Of a stretch of DNA of 64,000 bases, positions 7,528 through 16,910 are shown piece after piece. The translations under genes and the position numbers were made by a program. This DNA is from Miltoncostaea sp963762825 (GTDB lineage Bacteria; Actinomycetota; Thermoleophilia; Miltoncostaeales; Miltoncostaeaceae), in the NCBI GenBank assembly GCA_963762825.1, contig CAVXLZ010000001.1, positions 1,426,001-1,490,000 of the forward strand, given 5' to 3'. Position 1 is the first letter of the stretch. Every line of letters starts with the position of its first letter. The notes beneath the pieces were generated by a model. It made no database searches, was not told where the DNA came from, and was given only the letters and a program-made list of their open reading frames with translations.

Positions 7528-9009
7528 GTGCGCTCCGACGCCTCCGACCCGCCGGGCGCCCTCCGCGAGCACCGCTGGCGGATCCTGGCCGTCACGGGGA
7601 TGGGCGCCTTCATGGGCCCTCTCGACATCACCGCGGTGGCGCTCGCCCTCCCCGCCATCGGTCGCGAGCTCGGTCTGAGCTTCTCCGGAGGGATCTGGGT
7701 CTCGGCCGGCTACCTGCTGGCGTACGCCCTGGTGCTGGTGCCCGCCGGGCGGATCGCCGACCAGTGGGGCCGGCTGAGGGTGTGGCGTATCGGGTTGAGC
7801 CTCTTCGCCGTGGCCTCACTGATGGCCGCGGCGAGCCCTGACGATGCCTGGCTCCTCTCCTGGCGGGCGATCCAGGGTGGCGGAGGGGCGATGCTGGCGG
7901 CCACCTCGACCGCGCTCGTCACAGCCGCCTTCCCCCCGAGTGAGCGCGGGCGGGCGCTCGGCCTGAACATCATGGCCCTCTATCTGGGCCTGGCCCTGGG
8001 TCCGCTCATCGGCGGCCTCCTGGTGGACCAGGCCGGTTGGCGCTGGATCTTCCTGATCAACGTGCCGATGGCCGCCCTCGCGATGGCGGGCTCGACCGGG
8101 CTCTCGGAGGGTCGTCCGGCTCCCGGCCGACCCCGCCTCGACCCGCTCGGGATCGCCCTGCTCGGCAGCGCTCTCAGCGGTCTGATGATCGGGCTCACCT
8201 TCGGCCCGCTGTGGGGCTGGGGGTCGGCTCGGGTGATCGGCCTGATCGGCACCGGATCGGTGCTCCTCGCGGCGTTCGTCGTGGCGGAGATCCGCACGGT
8301 GGCCCCGCTCATCGACCTCGCGATGTTCCGGCGCAGCCGCCTGTTCGCTCTCGGCAACCTGGCGGCGCTGCTGAACTACTCCGCCATGTTCGGGGTCATC
8401 GCCCTGACGGCGGTCCTGCTCCAGATCGTGGCCGGCCTGTCCCCGACTCGCGCGGGCCTGGTGATGCTGGCGCAGCCGGTGGTGATGGTGGCCCTCTCGC
8501 CCACGGCAGGTCGCCTCTCGGACACGATCGGCTCCCGCGCCCTGGCAAGCGGCGGGATGGCGCTCGTGGCGGGCGGCTTGGGGATTCTGGCGTTCACACC
8601 GGAAGGGATCCCGCTCCCCTGGGTCATGCTCGGGTTGGCGACCACCGGGCTCGGGATGGCCGCCTTCAGCTCTCCCAACACGTCGGCCGTGATGGGGTCG
8701 GTGGAGGTCGCGCGCCTCGGGGTGGCGGCGGCGGTGCTGGCGATGATGCGCACCATGGGCCAGGCGCTCTCGCTGGCGGTACTCGGAACGTTGGCCGCAG
8801 CGCCACTGGGCGCCGCCGGCGCCCGGGCGCTCTTCGGCGACGCCGCAGAGCATCGACGATGCGGCTGCGTATCTCGACGGTTACCGACTGGCCATGGCCG
8901 TGGGGGCGATGATCGCCCTCGTCGGCGCCGCGGTGTCGCTCGGACGCGGCGCGGTGAGCCGCCCCCGCCCCGCCGCGACCTCACCGCCGAGGGTGTGAGG
9001 AGTCTGTGA
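7528..9009 (+). CDS. MFS drug-efflux-type transporter, 3' frameshift
   Basis: Major facilitator of the 14-helix DHA2 type (EmrB/QacA-like). It has about 13 hydrophobic segments, the motif GRIADQWGRLRVWR in the loop between helices 2 and 3, and motif-C-like GLALGPLIGGLLV in helix 5. Proton-driven export of small molecules is expected. Start: GTG 7528 matches family length; no strong ribosome site. Near 8845 the reading frame goes wrong. The listed frame ends in an Arg/Pro-rich tail, while the +1 frame continues with a family-like last helix (DGYRLAMAVGAMIALVGAAV) and stops at 8998. A one-base insertion (or two-base loss) is the likely cause, either a mutation or a sequence error. Confidence 0.85.
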   Translation: MRSDASDPPGALREHRWRILAVTGMGAFMGPLDITAVALALPAIGRELGLSFSGGIWVSAGYLLAYALVLVPAGRIADQWGRLRVWRIGLSLFAVASLMAAASPDDAWLLSWRAIQGGGGAMLAATSTALVTAAFPPSERGRALGLNIMALYLGLALGPLIGGLLVDQAGWRWIFLINVPMAALAMAGSTGLSEGRPAPGRPRLDPLGIALLGSALSGLMIGLTFGPLWGWGSARVIGLIGTGSVLLAAFVVAEIRTVAPLIDLAMFRRSRLFALGNLAALLNYSAMFGVIALTAVLLQIVAGLSPTRAGLVMLAQPVVMVALSPTAGRLSDTIGSRALASGGMALVAGGLGILAFTPEGIPLPWVMLGLATTGLGMAAFSSPNTSAVMGSVEVARLGVAAAVLAMMRTMGQALSLAVLGTLAAAPLGAAGARALFGDAAEHRRCGCVSRRLPTGHGRGGDDRPRRRRGVARTRRGEPPPPRRDLTAEGVRSL

Positions 9010-9043
9010 GGTCCGGTTGCATCCGCCGTCGCATCCCTGTCTG

Positions 9044-9790
9044 ATGCGCCGCGTGCCCACCAATACGTTCCTCCGCCTTTTCGCAATCGCCTCCCTGATG
9101 TGGCTCGTGCCCCTCGCCTCGGCGGCTCCCGGCGGGCAGACCGAGACCGCCGCACCGAGCGCCTCCGCGGCGTGGACGGCGCAGATCATGCGCCCGATCG
9201 CCGTGCGCTCGGCTCCGCGTAACGGGGCACGGGTCGTCGCGCGGGTGGACACGTACACCGATTTCTGGCGGCGCCCCGAGCGGCTGATGGTGCTCAGCCC
9301 GGTGCAGGTGGACCCCGCCACCAACCGCGGCTGGGTGCTGGTGCGCCTGCCCAAGCGCCCGAACGGCGCCAAGGGCTTCGTCCCCCTCGACGCGGTCACC
9401 CTGCGCAAGACCCGCACTCGCATCGTGGTGCGACTCCGCGCCCGCACTGTTGAGGTCTGGCGCTCAGGCCGCCGGACCGCCCGCTTCTCGGCCGTCGTCG
9501 GCACCGGCTCGACTCCCACGCCGAAGGGGCTCTTCGCAGTGCAGGACCCCGTTCCGTCGGCGAGCTGGCAACGCTCGTACCTCGGGCCGTACATCATCAC
9601 GCTCACCGCATACAGCCCGGTTCTCAGGAGCTTCATGGGGGGCAACGGCCTCGTGGCGATCCACGGCACCAACGCCCCGGGGCTCCTCGGCACCGCCGCC
9701 AGCCACGGATGCGTCCGGGTGTCGAACGACGCCGTGCGCCGCCTCTACAAGCTCAGCACGCCCGGCACCCCGGTCGAGATCCGGCGCTAG
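9044..9790 (+). CDS. L,D-transpeptidase (YkuD/ErfK family)
   Basis: Secreted peptidoglycan cross-linking enzyme, 248 aa. A signal peptide (about 1-28, hydrophobic core IASLMWLVPLASAA) leads to an SH3-like region (about 45-125) and a C-terminal YkuD domain (about 130-246). The catalytic signature is intact: His in AIHGTN and the Ser-His-Gly-Cys box in ASHGCVRVSN, whose Cys is the nucleophile. It forms 3-3 peptide cross-links or anchors proteins to the wall. Start at ATG 9044, which places the signal peptide directly at the N-terminus; an upstream TTG at 9017 is possible. It converges with the amino-acid transporter operon six bases away. Confidence 0.92.
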   Translation: MRRVPTNTFLRLFAIASLMWLVPLASAAPGGQTETAAPSASAAWTAQIMRPIAVRSAPRNGARVVARVDTYTDFWRRPERLMVLSPVQVDPATNRGWVLVRLPKRPNGAKGFVPLDAVTLRKTRTRIVVRLRARTVEVWRSGRRTARFSAVVGTGSTPTPKGLFAVQDPVPSASWQRSYLGPYIITLTAYSPVLRSFMGGNGLVAIHGTNAPGLLGTAASHGCVRVSNDAVRRLYKLSTPGTPVEIRR

Positions 9791-9795
9791 AAACC

Positions 9796-10551
9796 TCAGA
9801 GCCGGCCGGTCTCCAGGACGCGCCGTAGGAACTGCTGGGTCTCGGGCCGCTCGGGGCGGCCGAACATGCGCTCGGGCTCGCCCCGCTCCACGATCCGGCC
9901 TTCGTGCAGGAAGCAGACCTCGTCGGCCACATCCCGGGCGAACGCCATCTCGTGGGTCGCGATCACCATCGTCATGCCCTGGTCCTTCAGCCCTCGCACC
10001 AGCGCGAGCACCTCGCCCACCAGCTCCGGGTCGAGCGCGCTCGTCACCTCGTCGAGCAGGAGTGCCCGCGGGGTGGTGGCGAGCGCGCGGACGATGGCGA
10101 CCCGCTGCTGCTGACCGCCGGAGAGCCGATCGGGGTAGTCGTCCTCACGCCCGCCGAGGCCGAAGCGCGCGAGCAACTCGCGCGCGGCCGCCTCGGCCTC
10201 GCCGCGCGGAACCGCGTGCGAGCGGATCGGTGCGAGCACCACGTTCTGCAGCACCGACAGGTGCGGGAAGAGGTTGAAGGCCTGGAACACCATCCCGAGG
10301 CGCCGGCGCACCGCCACCGTCGAGCACGACGGATCGGTGATGACCTCGCCGTCGAGGAAGACGTCGCCGTCGTCGATCGTCTCGAGGAGATCGACGCACC
10401 TCAGCAGGGTCGACTTGCCCGAGCCCGAGGCGCCGATGAGCGCCACTGCCTTGTGCTCGCCCACCTCGAGATCGATCCCCTGCAGCACCGCCCGCGGGCC
10501 GTACGCCTTGGTGACCCCGCGCAGCTCCAGCACCGGCGGGCGGTCGCTCAT
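9796..10551 (-). CDS. Polar amino-acid ABC transporter ATPase
   Basis: ATPase of a PAAT-family (GlnQ/HisP-like) amino-acid importer, 251 aa. Walker A (GASGSGKST), Q-loop (VFQAFNLFPHL), signature LSGGQQQR, Walker B (LLLDEVTSALDP) and switch His (IATHEM) are all present. The phrases LFPHLSVLQNV and THEMAFARDVAD are characteristic of this subfamily. It is the last gene of a three-gene minus-strand operon (binding protein, permease, ATPase) and overlaps the permease by four bases. Length is normal. Substrate unknown; a polar or acidic amino acid is likely. Confidence 0.95.
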   Translation of the reverse strand: MSDRPPVLELRGVTKAYGPRAVLQGIDLEVGEHKAVALIGASGSGKSTLLRCVDLLETIDDGDVFLDGEVITDPSCSTVAVRRRLGMVFQAFNLFPHLSVLQNVVLAPIRSHAVPRGEAEAAARELLARFGLGGREDDYPDRLSGGQQQRVAIVRALATTPRALLLDEVTSALDPELVGEVLALVRGLKDQGMTMVIATHEMAFARDVADEVCFLHEGRIVERGEPERMFGRPERPETQQFLRRVLETGRL

Positions 10552-11399
10552 GCGGCCACCACATGTCCCTGGCGGCGGCGTGCCGCAGCCTGCTGTCGAT
10601 CCACGACGCGCGCCAACGGCACCGTGACCGCGAGGTAGAGGAGGGCCGCGGCGAGGAAGGGCGTGTAGTTGAAGTCGGAGGCCGCACTGATCTGCGCAAC
10701 CCGGAAGGCCTCCTGCGGACCCAGGATCGACACGAGCGCCACGTCCTTCTGGAGCGAGATGAAGTCGTTCAGAAGCGGCGGGAGCACCCGGCGGACGGCC
10801 TGCGGCACGATCACGTGGCGCATCGCCTGGTTCTCGGAGAGGCCCACGGCGAGGGCCGCCGAGCGCTGGCTCGGGTGGACCGAATCGAGCCCCGCCCGGA
10901 AGACCTCCGCGACGTACGCGGTGTAGCAGAGGGCCAGGCCGATTCCGCCGAGGTAGACCGGGTCCTCCACCAGCCAATCGGGCGCGATGCCGAGGGCCGG
11001 GACGCCGAAGCCGATCAGGTAGACCACAAGGATCACCGGCACGCCCCGCATGACGTCGGTGAAGATCGTCGCCAGCAGCCGCACCGGGAACAGCGCGGGG
11101 GCGCGGCTGATGCGCACCAGGGCGACGATGAGCCCCAGCGCGAGGACCACGGCCTCCACCACCATGAAGAGCTTCACGTCGAGCCAGAAGCCACGCAGCA
11201 CGTCCGGGAACGACTCCCGGAAGGCGGCCCACGAGAAGAAGGTCTCGCGCACCTCGTCCCAACCGGGACTGCTCACGACGAGAGCGGCCAGCCCTCCGAT
11301 CACCACCACCGAGGAGACCGCAGCCACCACCGCCCCCCGGCGGGCATGACGGCGCCGGGCCGCCTCACGGGCGGCCCGGCGATCGGTGGCGACGTTCAC
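10548..11399 (-). CDS. Polar amino-acid ABC transporter permease
   Basis: Inner-membrane subunit of the HisM/GlnP family, 283 aa, slightly long for the family because of a basic N-terminal extension. A first helix is at about 22-45, then a typical five-helix core at about 75-270. The EAA loop that docks the ATPase is visible (AALAVGLSENQAMRHVIVPQA), followed by the family phrase LPPLLNDFISLQKDVALVSI. A single permease suggests a homodimer. Coupled to the ATPase by a four-base overlap and lying 28 bases downstream of the binding-protein gene. Confidence 0.95.
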   Translation of the reverse strand: MNVATDRRAAREAARRRHARRGAVVAAVSSVVVIGGLAALVVSSPGWDEVRETFFSWAAFRESFPDVLRGFWLDVKLFMVVEAVVLALGLIVALVRISRAPALFPVRLLATIFTDVMRGVPVILVVYLIGFGVPALGIAPDWLVEDPVYLGGIGLALCYTAYVAEVFRAGLDSVHPSQRSAALAVGLSENQAMRHVIVPQAVRRVLPPLLNDFISLQKDVALVSILGPQEAFRVAQISAASDFNYTPFLAAALLYLAVTVPLARVVDRQQAAARRRQGHVVAA

Positions 11400-11427
11400 G
11401 GAATCAGGGCCGGGCCCGTCTCGCCCG

Positions 11428-12297
11428 CTACTCCAGACCGAGCACCGGCGCCTCTGCGCCGATCCACTCGTTGGTGATGGTGGAGAGCTCGCCCGACTCC
11501 CTCAGCTGGTCGACCGCACTCGAGACGCATTCCGTCAACGGGGAGTCCTTCTCGAGCACCGCGCCCCAGTCGTCGCCCCCGGGCGCCGCGAACTGGCCGA
11601 CGAGCTCCGACCCCTCCACCTCGGCGTCGCGGAGGTAGATCGTCGTCGGCAGGTCGGTCACGATCGCGTCCACCTGGCCGTTCTTGAGCGCGCGCACGAC
11701 GTCGTTGGAGTCGTTGAACACCCGCGGCTGCTTCGAGGGCGCGATCACGGAGTTGACGGCCTCGAGGCTCGTCGTGCCGACCTGCACGCCGATGCGCGCG
11801 TCCTTCAGATCGGCGATCGTCGCGGCATCGGCGAAGTCGGAGCCGCCGGCCACGAGTACCCCCTGCGGGGTCGTGTAATACGGGGATGAGAAGTCGGCAG
11901 CCTTCTGGCGAGCCGGCTGGATGGAGATCTGGTTGACATCGAAGTCGAACTTCTTCGGCCCCGGGGCGTAGGTGGAGTTGAAGGGCACCCGGATCCACTT
12001 CACCTCAGCCGGAGCGAAGCCGAGCTTGTCGGCGATCGCGAACGCGACGGCGCTCTCGAAGCCCTTCCCGGTGGTGGGATCGTCGTCGATGACGTAGGGC
12101 GGGTAGGCCGGGACGTCGGTCGCCACGGTGAGGACCCCTGGCGTGACGAGGGTGAGATCGGCCTTCTGGCAGGAGGCGGCGAGTGTCGGAGTCGTGGGAG
12201 CGGCGCTCTCACCGTCGTCGCTGCCGCAGGCGGCGAGCGTTGCGGCGGCAAGCCCCGCGAAAGCGAGGGTGAGGATCGTGCGGCGGATCTTCGGCAT
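11428..12297 (-). CDS. Amino-acid-binding lipoprotein
   Basis: Extracytoplasmic substrate-binding protein of the PAAT importer, 289 aa. A lipoprotein signal peptide with the lipobox LAAC (Cys about residue 24) precedes a Gly/Ser/Asp linker and a type II periplasmic-binding fold. Family phrases include GFESAVAFAIADKLGF, the ligand loop FDFDVNQISI with the following SSPYY, and VDAIVTDLPT. ATG 12297 puts the signal peptide at the very N-terminus; longer frames upstream are implausible. First gene of the operon, so the 228-base gap to 12525 should hold its promoter. Confidence 0.95.
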   Translation of the reverse strand: MPKIRRTILTLAFAGLAAATLAACGSDDGESAAPTTPTLAASCQKADLTLVTPGVLTVATDVPAYPPYVIDDDPTTGKGFESAVAFAIADKLGFAPAEVKWIRVPFNSTYAPGPKKFDFDVNQISIQPARQKAADFSSPYYTTPQGVLVAGGSDFADAATIADLKDARIGVQVGTTSLEAVNSVIAPSKQPRVFNDSNDVVRALKNGQVDAIVTDLPTTIYLRDAEVEGSELVGQFAAPGGDDWGAVLEKDSPLTECVSSAVDQLRESGELSTITNEWIGAEAPVLGLE

Positions 12298-12462
12298 GCG
12301 GGTCCCCGGTGTCGCCGAGCGGCCACGCCCGCGAGCGGGGCGCTCGAGATGTGTCAGTGCGTGAAGGCCGCGAGCGTACCGGGCGCGCCACCGGCCCGCC
12401 ACGGGCTCCTGCCACCCCGCGACGTGGGGCCCTCGACACCCCCAACCGACGGAGGAAGGCTC

Positions 12463-12495
12463 GCGTAACCACTCGCAGGGTGCGAGTGGTTACGC
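12463..12495 (-). terminator. Hairpin after GGDEF gene
   Basis: Perfect 15-base arms (12463-12477 and 12481-12495, GCGTAACCACTCGCA and complement) with a 3-base loop, starting 31 bases beyond the stop of the GGDEF gene on the minus strand. No T-run. It probably separates that gene from the amino-acid importer downstream. Confidence 0.65.
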
Positions 12496-12525
12496 CCCGC
12501 GCTCATCGCGAGCGATCTCCCCGGC

Positions 12526-14280
12526 TCATGGCCTCGCGTCAACCGTACCCGGCTCGAGTGCCGGCACCGTCGCGAACCGGATGTGGTCCGCTGCGAACAT
12601 GGCGCGGTTCCTCCCCGCCTGCTTGGCACGGTAGAGAGCGGAATCAGCGGCGGCGGTCAGAGCCGTCGCCGTGCTCAGCTCCTCGCTCAGCACAGCCACG
12701 CCGATCGACGCCGTGATGGAGACCTCGTCACCGCCCGGGGCCATCAGCCGGAGCCGCGCGATGCCCTCGCAGACGCGTTGGGCGAACGCCATCGCCTGGT
12801 CGGGTGTCGTGTCGGTGATCACCACCGCGAGCTCCTCTCCCCCGTACCGTGCGGCCTCGTCGCCGGAGCGGCAGCTACCGCTCAGGAGGCGCCCGACGGC
12901 CTGCAGGAGCAGGTCCCCCGTCTGGTGCCCGTAGGTGTCGTTGATCCGCTTGAAGTGGTCGAGGTCCACGAGCAGGAGCCCCGGCGACGCTCCCGCCCGG
13001 GCGCCGTCACCCACTGCGGTCGCCAGCAACTCCTGGAATCGCCTGTGGTTGGCGAGCCCTGTCAGGTGATCCGTCGCCGCCTGTTGGCGTACGCGTTCGT
13101 GGTTCGCTGCGCCCTGCAGCGCCGCGCCGAGTTGCGCGACGAGCGTCAGCAATCGGTGGCGCTCCTCGGGCAAGAAGGGCGGGCCCGTGCGCACGCAGAC
13201 CAACACCGCGGTCTCGGGCAGCCCGGCGACGGGGATGGCGAGCGCCCAGCGCCCGGCACCCTCGCCGGCCTCGGGCGCATTCTGGGCCAGAGCGCTTCGG
13301 CCCACCGAGTCGGCCGCTGAGCCGATCGGATCCCCCGCGGTCGCCAGCACGGCGCCATCCGTTCGCACGATCGCCCCGTCGGCCCCCACGGCCTCCAGGG
13401 CGCTGCGGATGCCGAGTTCGACGAGCGCCTCGGCGTCGAGGCGAGCACCCATGGCCTCGCCCACGCGCACGAGAGCCGCCTCGCCGCGCGACCTCGCCTG
13501 CTCGAGAGCCACCAGTCGCTCCTGGCTGATCCGAATGCGCTGCCGGCGCCCGCGGTCCAAGAGGGCGAGGAGGCCGATGAACGGTGCCGTCAGCAGCGCC
13601 CAGGCCGGCTGACCGGAGCTCGTGGCCGCCGTGGCCGCAAGGAGGCCTCCGCAGAACAGCAGCCCGTCGACGGCCTGCCCCTCCCCGAGTTCGATGACGT
13701 GGCGCAGGAGCGGGATTCCGCGGTCAACCCACTCCCGGACCGAGAGCACGAGCCCCTCGATGAGCATCTGGGCCCCGAGGGCGGCGGCGTACACATGCCA
13801 GTCCCCGAGCGATGGCTCAGGGGCCCCTGCGAGGGCGAAGACCCCGACCGGTCCGATGACATGCCAGCTGTCGGCAACGGCTGACACGAGACGATCGGGC
13901 GGGAGGCGGCCGCGCACGACCCAAACGGCGGTGCCGAGTGTCATGGCCGCGGCCACCATCAGCGGAACGGCCCCCAACGGCGCGAGGAAGAGCAGCGGCA
14001 CGAGGGTGAGCTCAGTCGGCAGCACGAAGCTCGGGCCGAACTCGAAGCGAACCTGGGTCGCGAGGACGTAGACGACCAGCAGCGCCACGATGTCGAACGC
14101 CGGAGCGCGCGCGGGGACGTCGATCGTGTAGAGCGCGGCGATTGCGACGACGAGGAAGGCGGCGGCGGCGAGGAGCCCGCCGACCAGGCCGCGCACCGTG
14201 AAGGGCGCCGGCTTCGGCGCCCAGTAGAGGTCGAGCATGTCGGGGACGGCCCCCTGCCCCGATGCGGATTCCTCAGTCAC
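12526..14280 (-). CDS. Membrane GAF-GGDEF diguanylate cyclase
   Basis: Probable diguanylate cyclase making the second messenger c-di-GMP, 584 aa. About six hydrophobic segments (30-245) form a membrane sensor of unknown type. A coiled linker follows, then a GAF-like domain (about 275-400) and a C-terminal GGDEF domain (about 410-575). The active-site loop reads RYGGEEL, with Glu in place of Asp as is common in active enzymes. The RxxD product-inhibition site sits at the right spacing upstream (RSGD). The family phrase ATDHLTGLANHRRF is present. Start at ATG 14280. Apparently monocistronic with its own hairpin terminator. Confidence 0.93.
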   Translation of the reverse strand: MTEESASGQGAVPDMLDLYWAPKPAPFTVRGLVGGLLAAAAFLVVAIAALYTIDVPARAPAFDIVALLVVYVLATQVRFEFGPSFVLPTELTLVPLLFLAPLGAVPLMVAAAMTLGTAVWVVRGRLPPDRLVSAVADSWHVIGPVGVFALAGAPEPSLGDWHVYAAALGAQMLIEGLVLSVREWVDRGIPLLRHVIELGEGQAVDGLLFCGGLLAATAATSSGQPAWALLTAPFIGLLALLDRGRRQRIRISQERLVALEQARSRGEAALVRVGEAMGARLDAEALVELGIRSALEAVGADGAIVRTDGAVLATAGDPIGSAADSVGRSALAQNAPEAGEGAGRWALAIPVAGLPETAVLVCVRTGPPFLPEERHRLLTLVAQLGAALQGAANHERVRQQAATDHLTGLANHRRFQELLATAVGDGARAGASPGLLLVDLDHFKRINDTYGHQTGDLLLQAVGRLLSGSCRSGDEAARYGGEELAVVITDTTPDQAMAFAQRVCEGIARLRLMAPGGDEVSITASIGVAVLSEELSTATALTAAADSALYRAKQAGRNRAMFAADHIRFATVPALEPGTVDARP

Positions 14281-14544
14281 GCCGGAGGGCGCAGGGTCCG
14301 AGCGCAGCCGACGGTCCCCTCGATGGCTGCTCGTCGGTGCCGGCGGAGCCGGTCCGGGGGTGGGGATGTGGGGTGCGGGGGCGATGAGATCACGGCGGAC
14401 CTTGGGAGCTGACCTGAGCCGCGGCGGTGACGCCCCGGGGGCGCGTGAGGGGTGGAATGGCTCGGATGCACCGGCTCGACCGCGATCCGCACCACAGAAG
14501 TGGAATCGACAACGGACAGCTCGGTCTTGAGGATCCGAGATGCC

Positions 14545-14580
14545 CGAACCCCGGCTCTCCAGGGCGGAGGCCGGGGTTCG
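14545..14580. terminator. Eleven-base stem hairpin
   Basis: Arms CGAACCCCGGC (14545-14555) and its complement (14570-14580) with a 14-base loop, in the gap between two GGDEF genes, 34 bases beyond the gene remnant that ends at 14614. Likely a terminator on the minus strand; no T-run. The rest of the gap 14281-14899 holds only the remnant below. Confidence 0.4.
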
Positions 14581-14613
14581 GATCGATGCGCGATCTATCG
14601 GTGGGGAGCGGGC

Positions 14614-14712
14614 CTACAGCGCCCGGGGATCGACCCGGAAGTCGTTCACCTGGAAGCGGCTGGTGGTGCCCTTGGCGACGAACGTGAACCGCACCAACTG
14701 CCAGCCGGTCAT
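14614..14712 (-). pseudogene. C-terminal remnant of a secreted-type domain
   Basis: A 32-codon frame that reads like the end of a carbohydrate-binding or LamG/DUF642-like beta-sandwich: GWQLVRFTFVAKG, then RFQVNDFRVDPRAL and stop. It has no plausible full-length upstream partner. The frame just upstream ends at a TGA overlapping its first codons (TGATG), one base out of phase, and gives a further possible piece up to about 14780. Best explained as a decayed or truncated gene. The family assignment is weak. Confidence 0.4.
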
Positions 14713-14899
14713 CAGAGGTTCTGGCCGGTCCTCACGGCGATCGGTCCGGCGATCAAGCCGAACGCCAGGGGGCGGGGTGGGCCATTCCCGCTGGAGACGA
14801 CCTCGCGAGCAGCGAAGCGGCTTCGAACGCTCTCGCGAGTGCCGTCTGCGCCACGAGAACCGCTCACATCGCTGCGGCCTCGCGACGGCCGACAGGACG

Positions 14900-16771
14900 T
14901 CAGTCGGCCGCCCATACGGCGACGGTGTCGCGCCCGTCGGCCTTGGCCCGGTAGAGGGCGACGTCGGCGCGGCCCAGCAGGGTGCTCGCGTCCTCCCCGT
15001 CCTCCAGCACCGCCACCCCGAGACTGACCGTCGCGGACCCCGCCGGGCCGAACCGGGCGCCGGCGATCGCGATCCGCAATCGCTCAGCGAGGGCGGAGGC
15101 CTCGCCGACGGCGGTTTCGGGCATCAGGACGGCGAACTCCTCGCCGCCGATGCGCGCCGCGATCTCACCGCCTCGGACCTCCCTGGCGACGATCCCGCCA
15201 AGGGTCGAGAGGACGTCGTCGCCGACGAGGTGGCCGTGACGGTCGTTGATGGCCTTGAAGCGATCGACGTCCAACAGGACCAGCGCAACCCCGCGGCCGT
15301 GGCGTCGTGAACGGGCCACCTCCTCATCCAGCCGGGCGTCGAAGGTGCGCCGGTTGGGCAGGCCGGTGAGCTCATCGGTCGTCGCATCGCGAGTGAGCGC
15401 CTCCCACGCTTCGACGTTCTCGATGCTCGTGCCGACGAGCGAAGCGAAGCGGGCGAGCCGGGAGGCGGTCTCATGGGTGAGCAGCTCGGGATTCCCGCCG
15501 CCGATGCCGAGCGCCCCCCACGGCCGGCGAAGGCCGATCGGCGCCGCGGCGCCGCCCACTGCTCCCAACGCGCGGAGCGCGCGGACGAGAGGGTCGTCGG
15601 CATCGCCGTAGTCGGCCACCACGACCGGGCCGCCGGTGCGAGCGACGCGCCCCACGGCCGTCGTGGGACTGAGCTCGATCTGCGGGTCGGAGAGGAGATC
15701 GGGCGCGAGTATCGGGGCCGACGAGACCAAAGTGGCGCGGCCGGGCCGCTCGAACTGGAAGATGGCCGCGCCCACGGCGTCGAAGAGCGTGGCAACCCGC
15801 TCCACGACGAGCTGGAGCAGGGCCTCGCGGTCCGCCCCCTCGGCGACGGCCTGGGCGATCTCGAGCAGCGCACCCTGCTCCGCCTCGAGATGCGCCCGGT
15901 CGGTGACGTCGAGCGCCAGCGTCACCCCGGCCGCCGCCGACCGATCCGAGTCGATCGGGGTGACGGTGACCTCGTATGAGCGTCCGTCCGCCATGGTCGC
16001 GACGAAGGCGCCGGAGGCACCCCGGAGTGCGTCCGTGTGGATACGCTCCGCGTCATCCGACGAGTCGCCGGTGAACACCTCGGTGGGCGTCCGACCGACC
16101 GGATCGACGCCGGAGGTCAACCGCCCGATCGACGGTCCCTCGGCCACCAGGTAGCGCAGCTCGGCGTCGAAGAGGAAGACCGCCCCGCCGGGCACGTGCT
16201 GGGCGAGGGCCTGATAGCGCGCGAGGCTCTCCTCCAGATCGGCCGCGGCGATCGCCCGCTCATCCATGGCCCGGCGCAGTTCCAGCTCGGTCATCGCCGA
16301 GGCAGCGAGATCCCTCAGCAGTGCGAGATCGTCCTCGCTCCAGTCGCGAGGTGTCGCGTCGATCACGCAGAACGATCCGACGCACTGGCGCCCCACGATC
16401 AGGGGGATGCCGGCGTATGCCACCACCCCGAGGTCGGAGATCGCCGAGTTGCCGCGAAGGAGAGGGTCCTTGCGGGCGTCGGTGACGATGAGAGGTTGGC
16501 CGCTCGTCACCGCGTGCTGGCAGAAGGAGTGCGAGAGGGGCGTCTCCCCCCGGGTCGCCCACGGCTCGGCGAGCCCGGTTTGACTCGCGAAGACCTGTCG
16601 ATCGGCCTCGACGAGCGACACCAAGGCGACCGGTGCTGACAGCAGGCGGCTCGCGAGACGCGTCAGGCGATCGAGGGACTCCGCGGCGAGGCTGCCGCGG
16701 CTGCCGGCCCCGACCTGCTCGAGCATGCGCAAGCGAGCCCCGTCATCGAGTGCGTTCTCGCCTGCCGTCAC
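14900..16771 (-). CDS. GAF-PAS-GAF-GGDEF signalling protein
   Basis: Soluble multi-sensor diguanylate cyclase-type protein, 623 aa. Order: GAF (about 30-165, with SFCQHAV and GSFCVID), PAS (about 180-295), a second GAF (about 300-450), and GGDEF (about 460-620). The active-site loop is IGGEEF, so cyclase activity is plausible. The inhibition site reads RGGE instead of RxxD, so feedback by c-di-GMP may be weak. No membrane segment. It shares domain types, but not architecture, with the GGDEF gene at 12526. Own promoter expected between 16772 and the tRNA-Val gene. Confidence 0.93.
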   Translation of the reverse strand: MTAGENALDDGARLRMLEQVGAGSRGSLAAESLDRLTRLASRLLSAPVALVSLVEADRQVFASQTGLAEPWATRGETPLSHSFCQHAVTSGQPLIVTDARKDPLLRGNSAISDLGVVAYAGIPLIVGRQCVGSFCVIDATPRDWSEDDLALLRDLAASAMTELELRRAMDERAIAAADLEESLARYQALAQHVPGGAVFLFDAELRYLVAEGPSIGRLTSGVDPVGRTPTEVFTGDSSDDAERIHTDALRGASGAFVATMADGRSYEVTVTPIDSDRSAAAGVTLALDVTDRAHLEAEQGALLEIAQAVAEGADREALLQLVVERVATLFDAVGAAIFQFERPGRATLVSSAPILAPDLLSDPQIELSPTTAVGRVARTGGPVVVADYGDADDPLVRALRALGAVGGAAAPIGLRRPWGALGIGGGNPELLTHETASRLARFASLVGTSIENVEAWEALTRDATTDELTGLPNRRTFDARLDEEVARSRRHGRGVALVLLDVDRFKAINDRHGHLVGDDVLSTLGGIVAREVRGGEIAARIGGEEFAVLMPETAVGEASALAERLRIAIAGARFGPAGSATVSLGVAVLEDGEDASTLLGRADVALYRAKADGRDTVAVWAAD

Positions 16772-16910
16772 GGCTCGGCCCAGAGCATCGTCGAGCCCGT
16801 CGGTCCCATCGAAGAGATCCTGACAACGCCTTCGTCCGTCGAGCGATGGCTGCCGGCACCATGGTACTCCGCCCGAGGCACAATGCCCTCACGCCCCCCC
16901 CAACTCGCGA

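Noticed and set aside
14452..15310. Plus-strand frames in the gap between the GGDEF genes
   Set aside because: Antisense to the GGDEF 3' end and low complexity; no start context.
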